Source: Triops longicaudatus (Eukaryota; Arthropoda; Branchiopoda; Notostraca; Triopsidae). Taken from it: DNA of 64,000 bases. The stretch is taken from contig JAGQDJ010000031.1 in the NCBI GenBank assembly GCA_022885665.1, positions 434,001 through 498,000 of the forward strand, read 5' to 3'. The notes under the pieces are model-generated. The model had not been told where the DNA came from. It made no database searches and saw nothing but the letters and a program-made list of their open reading frames with translations. The translations under genes were made by a program, and so were the position numbers. Of the stretch, positions 1 through 12,900 are shown piece by piece (the first letter of the stretch is position 1; every line of letters begins with the position of its first letter).

Positions 1-3000
1 GTAGCTTTCTAACTTTATTAATCGTTCTCGAGTCAATTGCCTTAAGCTAGAGACCCTAAATGAGACCCTAGTTTTTATCTTGCAATAAACTTGCGCAAGG
101 ATTCTTGTAACAACTTCCGGAACGAATTGTCGCGTTATGTAAGATTTACGTATATTTAAAAAAATAGGTAAATAAAATTAACAATATTTGTCGTGCTGTT
201 CAAAGATATTCCCAAACGTGAAACGCATACTATACAGTTATAGCAAGGTGCATTAAATAGTGAGAATGTGGACGTGACCCATGCGTAGTCAAACTATACT
301 ATAAAAGGTCAGAATTCCACTTATGCAAAACAGTGGCAAGGTTACATAATTGAGATCACGAGAGTGATACAAGAAAGTACTGCGTACTTGGTGATATTGT
401 GCGCAGGGCTGTCCGAATCCCTGCTCTCGAAATATATTGGAGAAGAAGAAATGTTAGAAGAAAATTGTATTGAAAGCCAGTAGCTAAAGCACTATTTTGG
501 AGAACACTTGATTTCCGGAAGGGTGAACTGTACAAGAAATTGGGTGTGCAGTATTATGGCCGATTATGAATTTTGAATGTTGAAGGGCGTGTCATGTAGA
601 GCTACTCCTCTTGTTGTCAGTAGTTTGGGATCTATGAAGGGGTCCTGTTTTTGTGTTTTTATCCTAGAAGGTTACGTAAGGCTGTGAAAAAATAACGCCT
701 CTTTTTGATGGGGAAGGCAAGTTAAGCTGCGGCATTTCCAACTAGTTATACGAGTTTCGAAGGGGAGTGGAAAATGGACTTATATCTTTAAGGCATAATT
801 GTACCTTCTGGCTGTGCAGAAGTTCATGTTAAAATGGTAGGGGTTTTATGTATTTTTTTATTTCTTTCAAAAGTTTTGAAACGGGAAAGCCTCTTCCCTT
901 TCAAAATACTGTAGTGTAAAATGATGCAATTCCGAGTAAGATGGTACGAAACGCTCGGGAATAGGACAAGCTGATATTGAAAGAGATCAGAGAAAGACGA
1001 TTACGAGTTGGAAACTTTTGCAGGCTCAATGTATTGCTTCACATTCAACCCAAGAGATCCTTAGGCCGTTTTCAAGTTTATGATTACCATTTATTGCCCT
1101 ACTTCTATTATAACGGTTATGCGGCGAACCCAAAAACCTCTCATTAATTTTTTTCTATTTTTCTTTTTCTGCTACTGTAGTTAACTTGTCGTCTTTTGTA
1201 TATTTTTATGAGTAGGTTCAGATCAATAAGATTGTACAGAAAAAAATGCCTTTTTTCGCCACAAAATGCTAAGAATGTCTTAAAACTGAAACGACTTTTT
1301 CCGGTCTCTGAACGGGTATCCCTTTGAATAGAGTGTCGCTGAAATGTGTTGAACAGCGAAAATTTTAAAAGTACTCTGCAACTTTATAACAATCAGTATA
1401 CATTTTGGTAATAAAGAGCTGAAGACTAGGTGCTATATATGTGATAAAAAATCAGAGGAGACCCACGGAGTTGTCAGATCGGTGCTGTCGGGAATTTGGC
1501 GGACACTGTTTTGCATTTAAGACTCCGATCGTGCCTCGTGGTTTAGCACTGACCGCAGAAACGCAACTATTGCTTCTAAACGGAGCAGACCGTAATGACT
1601 TCATGAACACATAAAGTTTGTTGGCGGAAAATCCCTTAAAAAATAGAGAAAAATTGTCTTTCTGATTGCACCTGAGGATTGTCTTTGGCTTTAAGGCAAA
1701 GCTTTTGAATGGGAGAGAACATGTAATGCACACTGTAACGTTCTTCCTACTAGTAGTCATGATATTTTGTGTTGCCCTAGTAGTTGCACAACCTTTTCAA
1801 CATTCCGGACAGTCCTCTTGAAAGAAAGCAATTTTCGATCAATTTGACGTGTTGTTCGTGCAAAATATGCTTCAGTGTTTTAAATTTTTTAAAAATTTGA
1901 CATTTTGCACAACGGTTTTATTTTTTTAAAAGGCATAAATTGGTGGATACATTATACGTATTTCGTGGATTTAAACGTATATCATAGACAAGTAAACTCC
2001 AGGCTGAATAGCTGATTAAATCGGCTTCACAGTTGAGTTGATAAATAAAGTAGGAAGCATCTTTCTGTGCTGATAGGGAAACGCCCCCTTTATTTCTCAG
2101 CTTCGGTTTCAAGAGATGTAACGTGCATGTAAAAGAATCGTTGGGCAATTTGGTGGTATGGGTTCTCTAGCGGCGAGTTATAGCAAAACCCCTTGCTTTC
2201 CCTCCATGAATATCCCTCCTCTCTCTGTCCTTACAAAACTAAAGCTCCACCCCCCTTTTGCCAGTTTAAGGACGAACGCTACGCGGCGGCGATAACACTC
2301 CAGATTGGGCTCAGACGTGGGTCCAGGAAGCTTACAGTACGAGTAGTGAAGAAGTTTGGCAGCTTCTTCATCCTTCTCTTTTCGGCTTGAGAGAGAAAAA
2401 GTGCGGAGGATTCTTAGCGTATTTTTTTTCTTGAAAGCTTAAACCACGTTTGTGGCTGCCCGAAACTCGCGTCATCGAGTAGAAAAAATTAACTGACTAA
2501 TATTCGTGACGGAGGAACCTTGTCGTGCAAAAGAAAGTGTTATTCGCAGTGTTGTGATTGTTTGTTGAGCCTAGGATAGAAGGTGAGGGATGAAATTGTG
2601 GATTAACGACCCGTTGCCAAAAACGACTACTACTACGAGCACTATTACTGCAGCAGCTTCTACTGCTGCGTTAGACATTACGCGAGGATTTGGCCTCCAT
2701 CCAAGGGAGAACTTCGGGGTGCGTTGTTATTATTCCATGATTTTCCACATTTTATTGTTGTTGCTTTTTGTAAGGACAGGAGAGTTTATAGCATTAAAAG
2801 GTGAAGAATTTTATTACTGGTTAAGTAAAATTGTAAAGTGTTTTTACCTTGTCTTGAAAGTTGTCAGAGTTCATATTCGGTGTTAGCTATTTCGTAATAT
2901 AAATACGCTTTTTTGGGCGGAATTCTACGAATACTTTAACTTTTCTATTACATTCTAGCCGTTATTGGACGGTGAATGTGCAGAACCTTACAAGATGAAA

Positions 3001-3886
3001 ATGAAGATTGGAATATATTTCAAGGGTTTATTTAGGGGTAGGGGGTGAGAAGGTGGAGCACATTTTTCTCTTGACCTTCTTTAAGGTAACCTTTTCTTCA
3101 CACTCATTCTTTGCTTGTTCTTCTTTTCCCACTTTAAACGTATTCTTTCACCCTGTGTGAAGAATATCCGGGTTTTAGTCCAACTTCAATCCTTAGGCCT
3201 AAACCACATCGCATATATTCGGCCGCCTCATCCCTTCTTTCTCACACCCTCTTCAACCCTCTTCATTTTTCTCCCCCTTCTTTGCTTTGTAACAAAACCT
3301 TTCCCAGTATCCCATCCCTGAGAAGGAGGGTTTTACTCAAGGTTTTGAAGTACGCGATACTATCCCTCAAGAAAAGAAGCGTAAATAGAAAAGAGGGCTA
3401 AAATAAGATTTCTTGATGGTGATTTAGGGGAGAAAGGGCAAAAGAGTTATGCTAACTATGGCTATTTTTAGGAACAATCTGTTTTTTCCCCAATTTGAAA
3501 GATTTTTTATTTATTAACCCGAGGATTTTAATTCAAGATAGGGGAAACAGGAAAAGCCGTTCCACCCTACCAAGGAGGTTTCTGGAAGTTTATTGTTAGT
3601 GATTTATTGTCCCATAGAGATTAAACTCCCATATTTTGAGTAGGGAGATTTGTTGTTTTATGTTTGGAGAAAGTTGATTTTACTTAATGCGTGTTTTTAT
3701 ATATACATATGTGTTTAGTGGAACACCAATTAGCTGGAACTTAATTGGTAGTGTATTTTTGGGGGTGGCCTAGAAGGGAGAAGAATTTGTGGATAACCGA
3801 AAGTGGTAGTCAGCGGAGAGAAAACGAACATCCGACAAAAGGAGAAGTGACTGCATCTTCGACGAAAGAGTGAAAAAGCTGACGTC
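1..3886. other. No recognisable gene; upstream region of the chordin-like gene
   Basis: AT-rich sequence with only short chance reading frames. An ATG frame at 2590-2719 (Thr/Ala-rich) ends at a possible GTGCGT donor, but its phase does not fit the next chordin-like exon and it has no recognisable homology. Non-coding 5' exons and the promoter of the downstream gene could lie here, but none can be fixed from the sequence. Confidence 0.5.
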
Positions 3887-3992
3887 ATGTCGTGTTCGAG
3901 ACAAGCGAGTTGGAGGAGCTTTAGCTTCGCGGATGTCCTGACCCGGATTGTGTGTATCTTCACCTTGACCGTGGTTTGCCATGGAGTTTGGG
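3887..3992 (+). other. CHRDL: Signal-peptide exon of the chordin-like gene
   Basis: The exon encodes 35 residues plus one base (phase 1), ending TGG G before a GTAACC donor. The core LTRIVCIFTLTVVCHG is hydrophobic. The next exon begins CG ATG GCC, completing an Ala codon ahead of vWC1. It is 5.8 kb from exon 2, so it was placed by signal-peptide character and phase rather than by proximity. Confidence 0.75.
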
Positions 3993-6900
3993 GTAACCCC
4001 ATTTCTGTTTTGATCCTTTAGCTGCTCATGCCTTTATTCTTTGTTGCATGTCTGATGAAAAAGACGTTTAGTTACGATGCAATTACGCAATAACAGTTCA
4101 GAAGATTTATATAACGAAAACAAGAAACGTAGAACAACACGAAAAACAAAAGATATATTTACGCTCATGTTAGCTTTGTTTTATTTTTATGAACATAGTA
4201 ATTGACACATTTACATCATTCATGAAATAAAAACGCTAATAAAAAAGGGATGAAACCGGGCCTCCAAAAAGAACAAAATGAAGAGTAACAATTCATTTTC
4301 ACGACTATTAAGCTTTTTGTCCACTTCTACTGTTCCCAAACAAGGGAACGATTTTCTGATTCATTCAACCGTTTAACTCTTTTTGTTACGTAAAGGTCGC
4401 GTGATTCGTTCATGGAATAGTTTGGCTGAGGTCTGATAACGATGATTCACGCTGTAGGTTCGTAGAAACATTAGTCGAAATTGCGGTTAATCTAAGAAAT
4501 AGTAAGCGCCAGAATTGGTTGCGTTGGCGAAGGCGGGAATAATTAAGCTGTTAAAAGCGTGAAGTAGTACAGAGAACAGCACGAGTCCTGTAAGAAAAAA
4601 GATCGAAAGTTGCCCAACAATGAAGATCATTACAGCCTGCTGTGATAATACCCTTTTTTTTCTTACGAAACAAAGTGATACCTAGTGTTTTTATTGACGT
4701 TCCGAGAAATACGTAAGCGTCGAGCTTCCAAGGAAAAATAAGTATTTTGTGTTTTTTGTCGAGCTTTTTTTATGATTTGCTTTCAGAGCCGTTTTTTAAA
4801 CTCCTTTATTTGCGTCAAATACTGCGTTTCTATTGTGTGAAATTACGCATAGCGTAGCATGACCAGTTTCATCGCTTAACTAACATGTGTGAACAATGAG
4901 CAGAAATTAAGATACATATGATAGAGGATAGAGAATCGCTTATATTCAGTATTCCGACCCCTTAATCAATCTTGAAGATTCACTTAATCATAATTCATAA
5001 TTCCATTTCGCTATTGTGAAGTCGTTACATTTCGTACGACAAAATCTAGTAAACTGAAAATAAGGTACAGTATTTCAGATTTCTTGTCTAGAGAAAGTAG
5101 AAAAAGGTAACGATTCCAGGAATTTCTAGATTCTTTTTGTTGTTGTTTTTTTCGCTTGCATTTGACCTTATGGGAAATGTGGTAATTTATTGATCATGGA
5201 CAGCAAATGAGTACCATGAAATAGCGGTAAACTAAACCAGTAAAATTACTTTAAAAATGTGGACAAAAAATACTACGTACATTTTTAAAGGACAAGCTTA
5301 TAGACAGAGAAGTTATTTTCTTTTTGTAAACGCAAAAAAAAATGAAGAGAAAAGAAAACTAAGGTTGTAGGGTCCAAAACCCTTGACATGAGAAAAGCCA
5401 ACGTTGCTGAGTGGAGGAACCAAATTCTGGAAAGTCCATTGCGGGTGTTTTTTTTTAGGATGTGTTGCATTTTTTCTTTCCTACGAATGAGAAGTACACT
5501 TTGGGTACGTTGTTACAGGAGCCTTTTTATCCTGATTGCTAGGGTGTGGTTTAGGCTCTTTTGCGCATTTCTCGTCGAGATTTTCATTGACAAAAACATG
5601 TTTCATTTTACCTGCTAACTCAGCCTTCCTTTTCATCCTCCACTTTCAAATTTGTGTAAGCCTTTCCATTAGTTTTTAGACACGTGGCGAACCCATTGCT
5701 TTTGTTTATAGTTATCTTTCACCACTAAAACAGTTGTGTTTCCCCCCTCTTCACACGACGAATAGCGGGAGCACTTATCGCGTAAAGTATAGGAAAGGTT
5801 ACACTTAAATCAGTTTTTACTCTTAGGTTGCAGTAAAAAGAACTCCTTGGTGAAATATAGGAATTTTACCCCCTTGCAAGACTGTCTCACCCTTGTGACC
5901 TCTTTGACGCCTCCTAACTGGAAATAGGCTTTTTAAAGCATTTTTATATTTTTTTTTACGTGAGAATCTGACAATTTTTAGCCAGTTTACACTGCCAAAT
6001 TGCATGACTTAATAAGACTAAATGTCTTATTAAGAACTACTTAAGAGTTCGAGACGAAAATTGTGTCTAATGTCGTAAAATACGTAGAAAGCAAAAACAA
6101 CGAAAGAGTTTTTTTTCTTTACGTTTGCAGCTCTTCTTTCTTTTTTTGAAAGGGAAAAAATGGAGAGGGGATGGAAGAGAGAGTTAAAAATGAAGGATGG
6201 ACGACAGAAGGTACGCGAGTGTGCTTTGTAACGAGATTTACGGTCACGTACCTTTGACGTAATGCTGTCCGTTTTGATTTATTTCGTGACGCTTTCATTA
6301 CGTAACAACTAGGTTGTCCCTTTTGGTTTTCCATTTTTTTCTATTGTCTGTTTTTGACTTCGTTGTATTTCCTCATTTTTCAGTCAGTAATTACTCGATT
6401 GATGTAAGTTAATCCCTTTTCCATTGCCTAAAGGTATTTCTCTCTTGAGCCCTTCCTTTTTGAGCGAACGGATAAATGCATATCGAAGCGTGTTCCTAAT
6501 TGTTATGCTAACGAAAATGATTAAACTCATTACAACACTTAAAAAAGGTAAAAAAATCACATTCAAGGTTAACTGGAAACAAATGTAGTGGAAAATCCAG
6601 AAGAGAAGTTTGACGTAAGTAGCCAAGGTCAAGTATGCGGTTTAATTTGCTAACAGAATTGATAGACGCAAAGACAGACAGTAATGTCTAAATTATTGTT
6701 TTTATTTTACGCATGTTTTTAAATCTTTTAATAATATTTCTTACTAGTGACCACTTTGTTATCACTTTTACATTTCTCTAGAATTATATTTTGTCTTTTA
6801 GTTAGTATGTAAGAGCTGAAAGTTTTTCACTTGCAGCGTGGGAAAACGAAAATCGATAATGACGAATTGTTGCAGTAAATGCATGTTAATTTTTGTCTAT

Positions 6901-9900
6901 TTTCCCCCACATAATATTACGTCGTTGACCTTGAGTTTAATAGAAGAATGGGAAATCAGAGGTCATCAAAAGAATTTACCAGGCGGCAATGAGCTCTGTG
7001 CCCGCCGAGATAAAAAGAAAGAAAGGTTACTGAAAAAAAAATACCGAAGATAAGTGTAAGACTATCTGTCAGAAAAGTTGCTTTTAAGTGAACTAATCTT
7101 TACTAAGTAAAGTTCAGTTCGCTAGCTTTAATCGTTAACGTTAACTGATTTTTGTATAATCAACAGGGCTTTGCACGTAAAGTGTTTGGAATGTCAGAAG
7201 TTCTATTCTATATTTTCTGGAAATTTTATGATTGCATCTTTTTCCCTTTATTAATAAAATACTGATTGGATGGAGGGAATACAAAGAACTTCTCTGGATA
7301 ATTACGCACGAGTGTTAAAAAGAGAACGACAAGACGATTAATAGCTTTTTGGGTCTTTCCAGGATGCAAAGGAGAAGAAAATAAGGGGGCAGGGGGACTG
7401 TGTGAAAAGATGGTGATAAACCACGTGGTTTAGGACATAATTACTAATGCGTAGTGGGAGGAGTTCCGGTATGGAATTTAAAGGGATCTTTCAACATTTT
7501 AGGAAAAAAAAGAAGACTAGAAAAAAGAGCTTAAAACATTTCTTTGCATGATTAAATGTGTCCAAAAGAGGAAAAGGGGCATATTTAGAGATTTATGACA
7601 GAAAAAGTCTAGAGAATAATGAATGGTGGGCAGGGGTTTATTGCTTAACTCGACCCTCTTTACTTCACCTGCACTTGCTAGACAGATCAGGAGGTCAAAC
7701 AACTTTCCCGGTTAGTACGCTAAGTTTAGTGCCTTTTTTGTTGATTATTATATAGGTAGCATTTAATGCAAAGAAGGCATTCAGTTAAATTCGCTTTGTA
7801 ATCGGGATCAGTTTCCGCGGCTTCGGAAAATAAGTTCACAATGGAGTCTATACTTAGCTTTCCGATGTAGTACGTCCAACAGGACGCATCGTGACTCAAA
7901 GCCGCTGCCGTAACCTAAACTTGTAGATTTTCTCGTTATTTGCGTGTTATTGGAGAATGTTTCTAAAACGTCAAGCTTTCAAATAAAAGAGTCCAAATCT
8001 TAGTGTTACTTTTTTTCGTCCCAAAGATTGTTTATATTGGCGAGAAGATAATGTTGCGTACCTTGTTGTAAGGGAAAACGAAAATTACGAGAAAGTGTCA
8101 ATTCGATTTTAGTGTTTTACAGGTGGGTTAGTAGTAGTTAAATATAAGTGGCACTGTTGAAAATGAGATATGCAGAGATATAGTAGAATCTTGCTACAAC
8201 GAACCCTGTTTCAATGAATAATCGGCCATTGTCGGGGAAGTTACAGGCTCAGCAATACGTAACTTTTCAACAAAAGTGTTCGAAATAGAGGATTTCCAAC
8301 GCACCCGATTATTTTTCATTTATCCCGAAGGCTAATTGTGTATAGTGAGTTCGTATGGAACATGTGCTTGTTACAATATAATATCGTAGTAAAAGAGCAC
8401 TGGTTACCAACTGTCGGCTGTTGTAGACGAGCTACGCGTTACGCGAAATACCTGTTTTTCCAGTCCAGTATCGGTTATTTTGAACTTCGTCTATAACACT
8501 GTAGGAAATGTAATTTACCCCTCTAAAACTTTGAACACCAATAAAAATTTTAACCTTTAATTTTTATGTGCTTTAACAAAAAGTGTTTCTGTGTGGTAAT
8601 ATTACGAAAATTTTGTGTCTTTTTATTCGAAGCTGCAAATATAAACGAACTGTAGTGTAAAGAACAGGGAAGTTGAAAGCTTACGACAATTTCATAGATT
8701 TGGAAGGAAATCCAAAAAATGACTGTAGTGAATTGCATTTCAATATAGTATACGGTAACCCAAACCCCATAGTTAATAGAATGAGTTACAATAGAATTTC
8801 GCTATAACGTACACCGGTTATAATGGACGGTTATAATCTGTTCAGCTGTCGTAGTTTTCATATCCCGGCGAAATGAAAATTAATTATTTCAATACTTGTC
8901 AACAATATTACATATACTGTCACGTGCAATTGTCTATAACGGACAAGTTTGCCGTCCTTCTGTGTGTTACAGCGAAAATTTATTGCGTGATTCAAGACTT
9001 TCGTAATTTTAGGCTGCAGTGGCATTCTTATTTAAGAAATTTAATTACTTAATAGTAGACGCTTCGTTACAGCGCGAAAGTATCTGTCTAAAAATTCTGT
9101 TCGTGAAGCTGTCGCAGTTTGTTTAGCTGACGTAATTTATCTCAAAAATAAAACTGGGAAAACGGACTGAAGCTGTTCACGCCACGCCGTCTGCTAAAAT
9201 CACAGTAGACACCGAAGAAGGAAAAAGCGAAGCGGGCGGAAAACAGAAACAAAGAGCGCAAAGGAAGAAAAAAAAATTCGCAGAATCCCGGCAGCACAAA
9301 CATTCTTTGTTTGAGTCATTCCCTGTTGGCAACAATAATTTTCTTGTTAGACTAGTGGAAATTATACAAAAACTTGTCTTCTTTACATTTTTGTATTCAA
9401 ATCACAGCGCAACTAGCTCTTTTTTTCGCTCCCGTCTGCGTGTCCTTTTACTAGTTTTCCTCTTTCTAATTTTAATTCATAACCGCATCCCGTTTCGCCA
9501 AATAGGAAAGACTGCCATTATTCACATGCTGTGACCACTCTAATTTACCGCTGTAAATATTTCAAAACGGTTTGAAGTTTGATTTTTGTTTCCAGGTTTG
9601 CTGAAAACTTACAGGGCTTCTTTCCCTTCAGGCGTAATAATTAATTTGCGAAGACGTGTTAGTACTCAGATGTTTGCTGAATAAATTCACGTGTTAATTT
9701 TGTTGGATGACGATCTTTCCCTTGGCTCATTCACACTTTTTAATTATTTTTTTTCACCTCTTTCCTTTTTTCACGTAGCGATGGCCGGTCCTACCTGTAA
9801 TTTTACCTCGCGAACGTATTCCGTTGGAGAAGTATGGTATTCAAGACTAGGGCAACCCGGGGCAATCCAGTGCGTCGCGTGCGTGTGCCAAGAGGTAAAA

Positions 9901-12900
9901 ACGGGAGTCGAGAAGAGAAAAAGCTTTCTCGATAACCCTTTTTTCGATAAGTTTTACTGAAGGGTTGTACCTTTAAAAGAAAAGCTCTGAAGAGAGAATT
10001 GTAGTTTTTCCAAAGAGTAGGGAGCAGTTTTCTGGCACTGCCGTAACAACTCAAACCGCCGTCCAATGACTAAAGAGCCCGTGATGCTTGAAAAAACACA
10101 CGGCGTAAGTATTGCTCTTTGCCACTTCGATGACGCCCTTTTTGTTACAACTGGTGATATTATGTAGTAATGCAAAGACTATTTGGCGTCCCTCTTGAGT
10201 CAGCGCCCAGTGGCACGCGACTTCCTCTCCTTCTTATACTTGCGGCCCTGTTTTATGAAAAGAAACAAGGAAACTTTGATGGGTTTTCGAAGAGGATTTT
10301 TAATTTTGGACGTGTTGAAAGGCCTAGGTAGTTTTTAACGGCATAAAAACTGCTTTTCTTCGCTTTCAGAACCATGCCAATTTTTGCTGCTTGTCCATGT
10401 GCTTCACGAATGGGAAAGATCAGAAAGAGTGTGAGTAAAGAACAGAAGATATTTTAGAGCAACCCTTTTTTGAAGGGCAAAAAAAAAGAGCAAAGAGATA
10501 GTTTACAAGTTCCGGTCCAATCCAGTCAAATAAATAAAGTAGCTATGTCTTAAGTTAGAATTAGATCCGTATGTTTGGTTTGCACAGTGGGCTCGCAGGG
10601 TTTTTTTTTCGAGCCCGCTTTTACAGTTTTTAAAGAGGAAGAAAGTGGGAGGGAAACAGGGATTTCGCGAAAAGTCGTAGCCCATTTTGTGTTAGGCTTT
10701 AGAGCAAATATTTTTTTTTAATTACCTGAGTTTAGACCTTGGCAGACACCGAGTCGAACATGAAAAACGAAGAAAAAATGAAGTCTTAATTTAGAACGAC
10801 AATGAATCCCGGATCTTTTTGGACAGAGGTTGATCTCACTATATAATTCATTTGGTTTTTGACGACTTACGCCTACAGTTCATTGTTATGCATTCATTTT
10901 TAATCGTTTTGGAACAGTGGTTTTCAGTGGTGTAGGATTTGCATGTGTTTCGTAACGTGATACTTGAGATTCCTTGAGAAATACTGGTAGAAAAATTAGC
11001 AAAGCTTATTGTTCTGTTCAGCATCCATCAGTTACTGCATTTGACAATAGTGAAAAATTAGTGTCGCCAGAATTGAGCTAAATTTGTTTATCAGCTTAAT
11101 TTTAGAAGTGACGTAAGGTCAAGATTTTTCATAACATTTTACCACATTTTTGCCTTCGGAACGTAAAGCTAAGTGGGACGTTGTCTTCAGATTCAAATTA
11201 CACCTACTTCTTCGCACCCATCCTGACGATGTCTGTTTGCATCACTGTTTTTTTTAATGCACTTGGCCTGTAATATTAGTAGCAGCACTTGACCATTTTA
11301 ATGTTACTTGCGTCGAGCAACTTCGTATATTGCCGTGCATATAATAGGCAAACTCAAAAAAAAAATCAAATTGTCGAGGCAGATGGGTATTTTTAGTTAC
11401 AGAAGGGAAGTTGTCATTAACTAAAACGGTCATTTGTCAAAAAGGGGTTGCTTATTTTTTAACATACCCAGGTTTTTGCGAAGTATTGTAAGTAATATGA
11501 AGTCGGAAAATCGAATATATTCCACGAAAATACAAACTGTTCGTTTAACGTAGGCCAAAGATATGAAATTCGCGAAACAGATCTTCTCAAATCAGAGACA
11601 GGGAAAAATGGAAGCTACAAGCAACGGAGGACATTGATTTCTGAAAGACCCATGACGTTTTTCTCATTTTGAGAAACAGCAAAACTTGCTCCGTAATGCG
11701 GAGAAATAGAAACGAGATATTTCAAGTAATTTCGCTCGTGGGCCTCACGCCATGAGCAAAGCTATGTGTTATTAATTTCGCGTTTGTTCATTTCTAGGGA
11801 GGAAAAATCAATTGCACCATAATTTACTGTGAAGATTGCGCGTCTCCGAATCCCAATAATGCTGAATGCTGCAAGTACTGCCCGAGTAAGTTGAACACAT
11901 GTCAATTATCAAATTCGCTAACTTTCTCGTTAAATTTAAAATCGTAAAAAATCGCGAATTTTCCCTCATGATCAGCATAACACCAGGAAAAAAAAAAGCT
12001 TTTCAGTAAAGTTTAAGAAAGAATTAGAAAGAAAGAAAATTTCGCGCAAAAGAAGTATTCGTCTTAATGGACGTCTGGGAATCGCTGGTTTTGGCTCTCG
12101 TTTCCGTCTTTCGTGCTTTCGTAGTCCCCTTTGCCAAAAACATTAATTTTTTTATCCCTGTCTGTCTTATCTTCCTGTTCTCTTTTTTGTTCTCTGGAGT
12201 CTAGAAAAAAAGCAACAAAAAAGGTGAGGACGGGCGAAAAGCTTTTAAGAAAAATTTTCTAAAGTTCCTTTATCAAACATATTTCCAATATCGTAATTTC
12301 TTCAAAACCAATAGTATTCGATCGTTTTAGTACACATTTTCAATAATATTTGAAAACGTTATTGAAAATATGTACTAATGGGCTTATTCATACGATTTTG
12401 AATCATTTCAAGCGACTTTGTGTCTATTACGCCGCGGATTTTAACGCGGGTTATTACGTTTCCCAAGACAACAACGACCGTTTACGCGAAAGTAAATTTT
12501 CGTTTCCTGAGAAGGTGTTTGTATATAGCGCTAATGCAATGACCTCAGAAAGCTGGTTCTGACGTAACAAGATTCATGGTAAAAACACCAAACGGTTGTA
12601 AATATAGAGTACCGTTGAAGAAGGTTCTTTTTTGAAAGGACGGTTTTTTGTTCTGGCATGTGTTTCAGCCTTGAAGTTAGGCTTTTCTTTTCTACTTCTG
12701 CAGAAAGCTTCTTGGCTCGTCAGCGGAGCTGGAGCTCCGTGCAAGACTAACACTCGTAGGCGCGTTGCATTGTTATTCTTGGTGGGGAAAAAGACGTCAA
12801 AAACCTATACATCACCCCACCCACTTCTGCTTTGCATAGGCGGTAGGGAAGAATGCCCTTATTACGTCTGAGAATTTTGTTGCATCTTACCTGTGACATA

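Noticed and set aside
2590..2719. Thr/Ala-rich ATG frame as first exon of the chordin-like gene
   Set aside because: Its GTGCGT donor leaves the wrong phase for exon 9779, and it has no signal peptide. The exon at 3887-3992 fits both.
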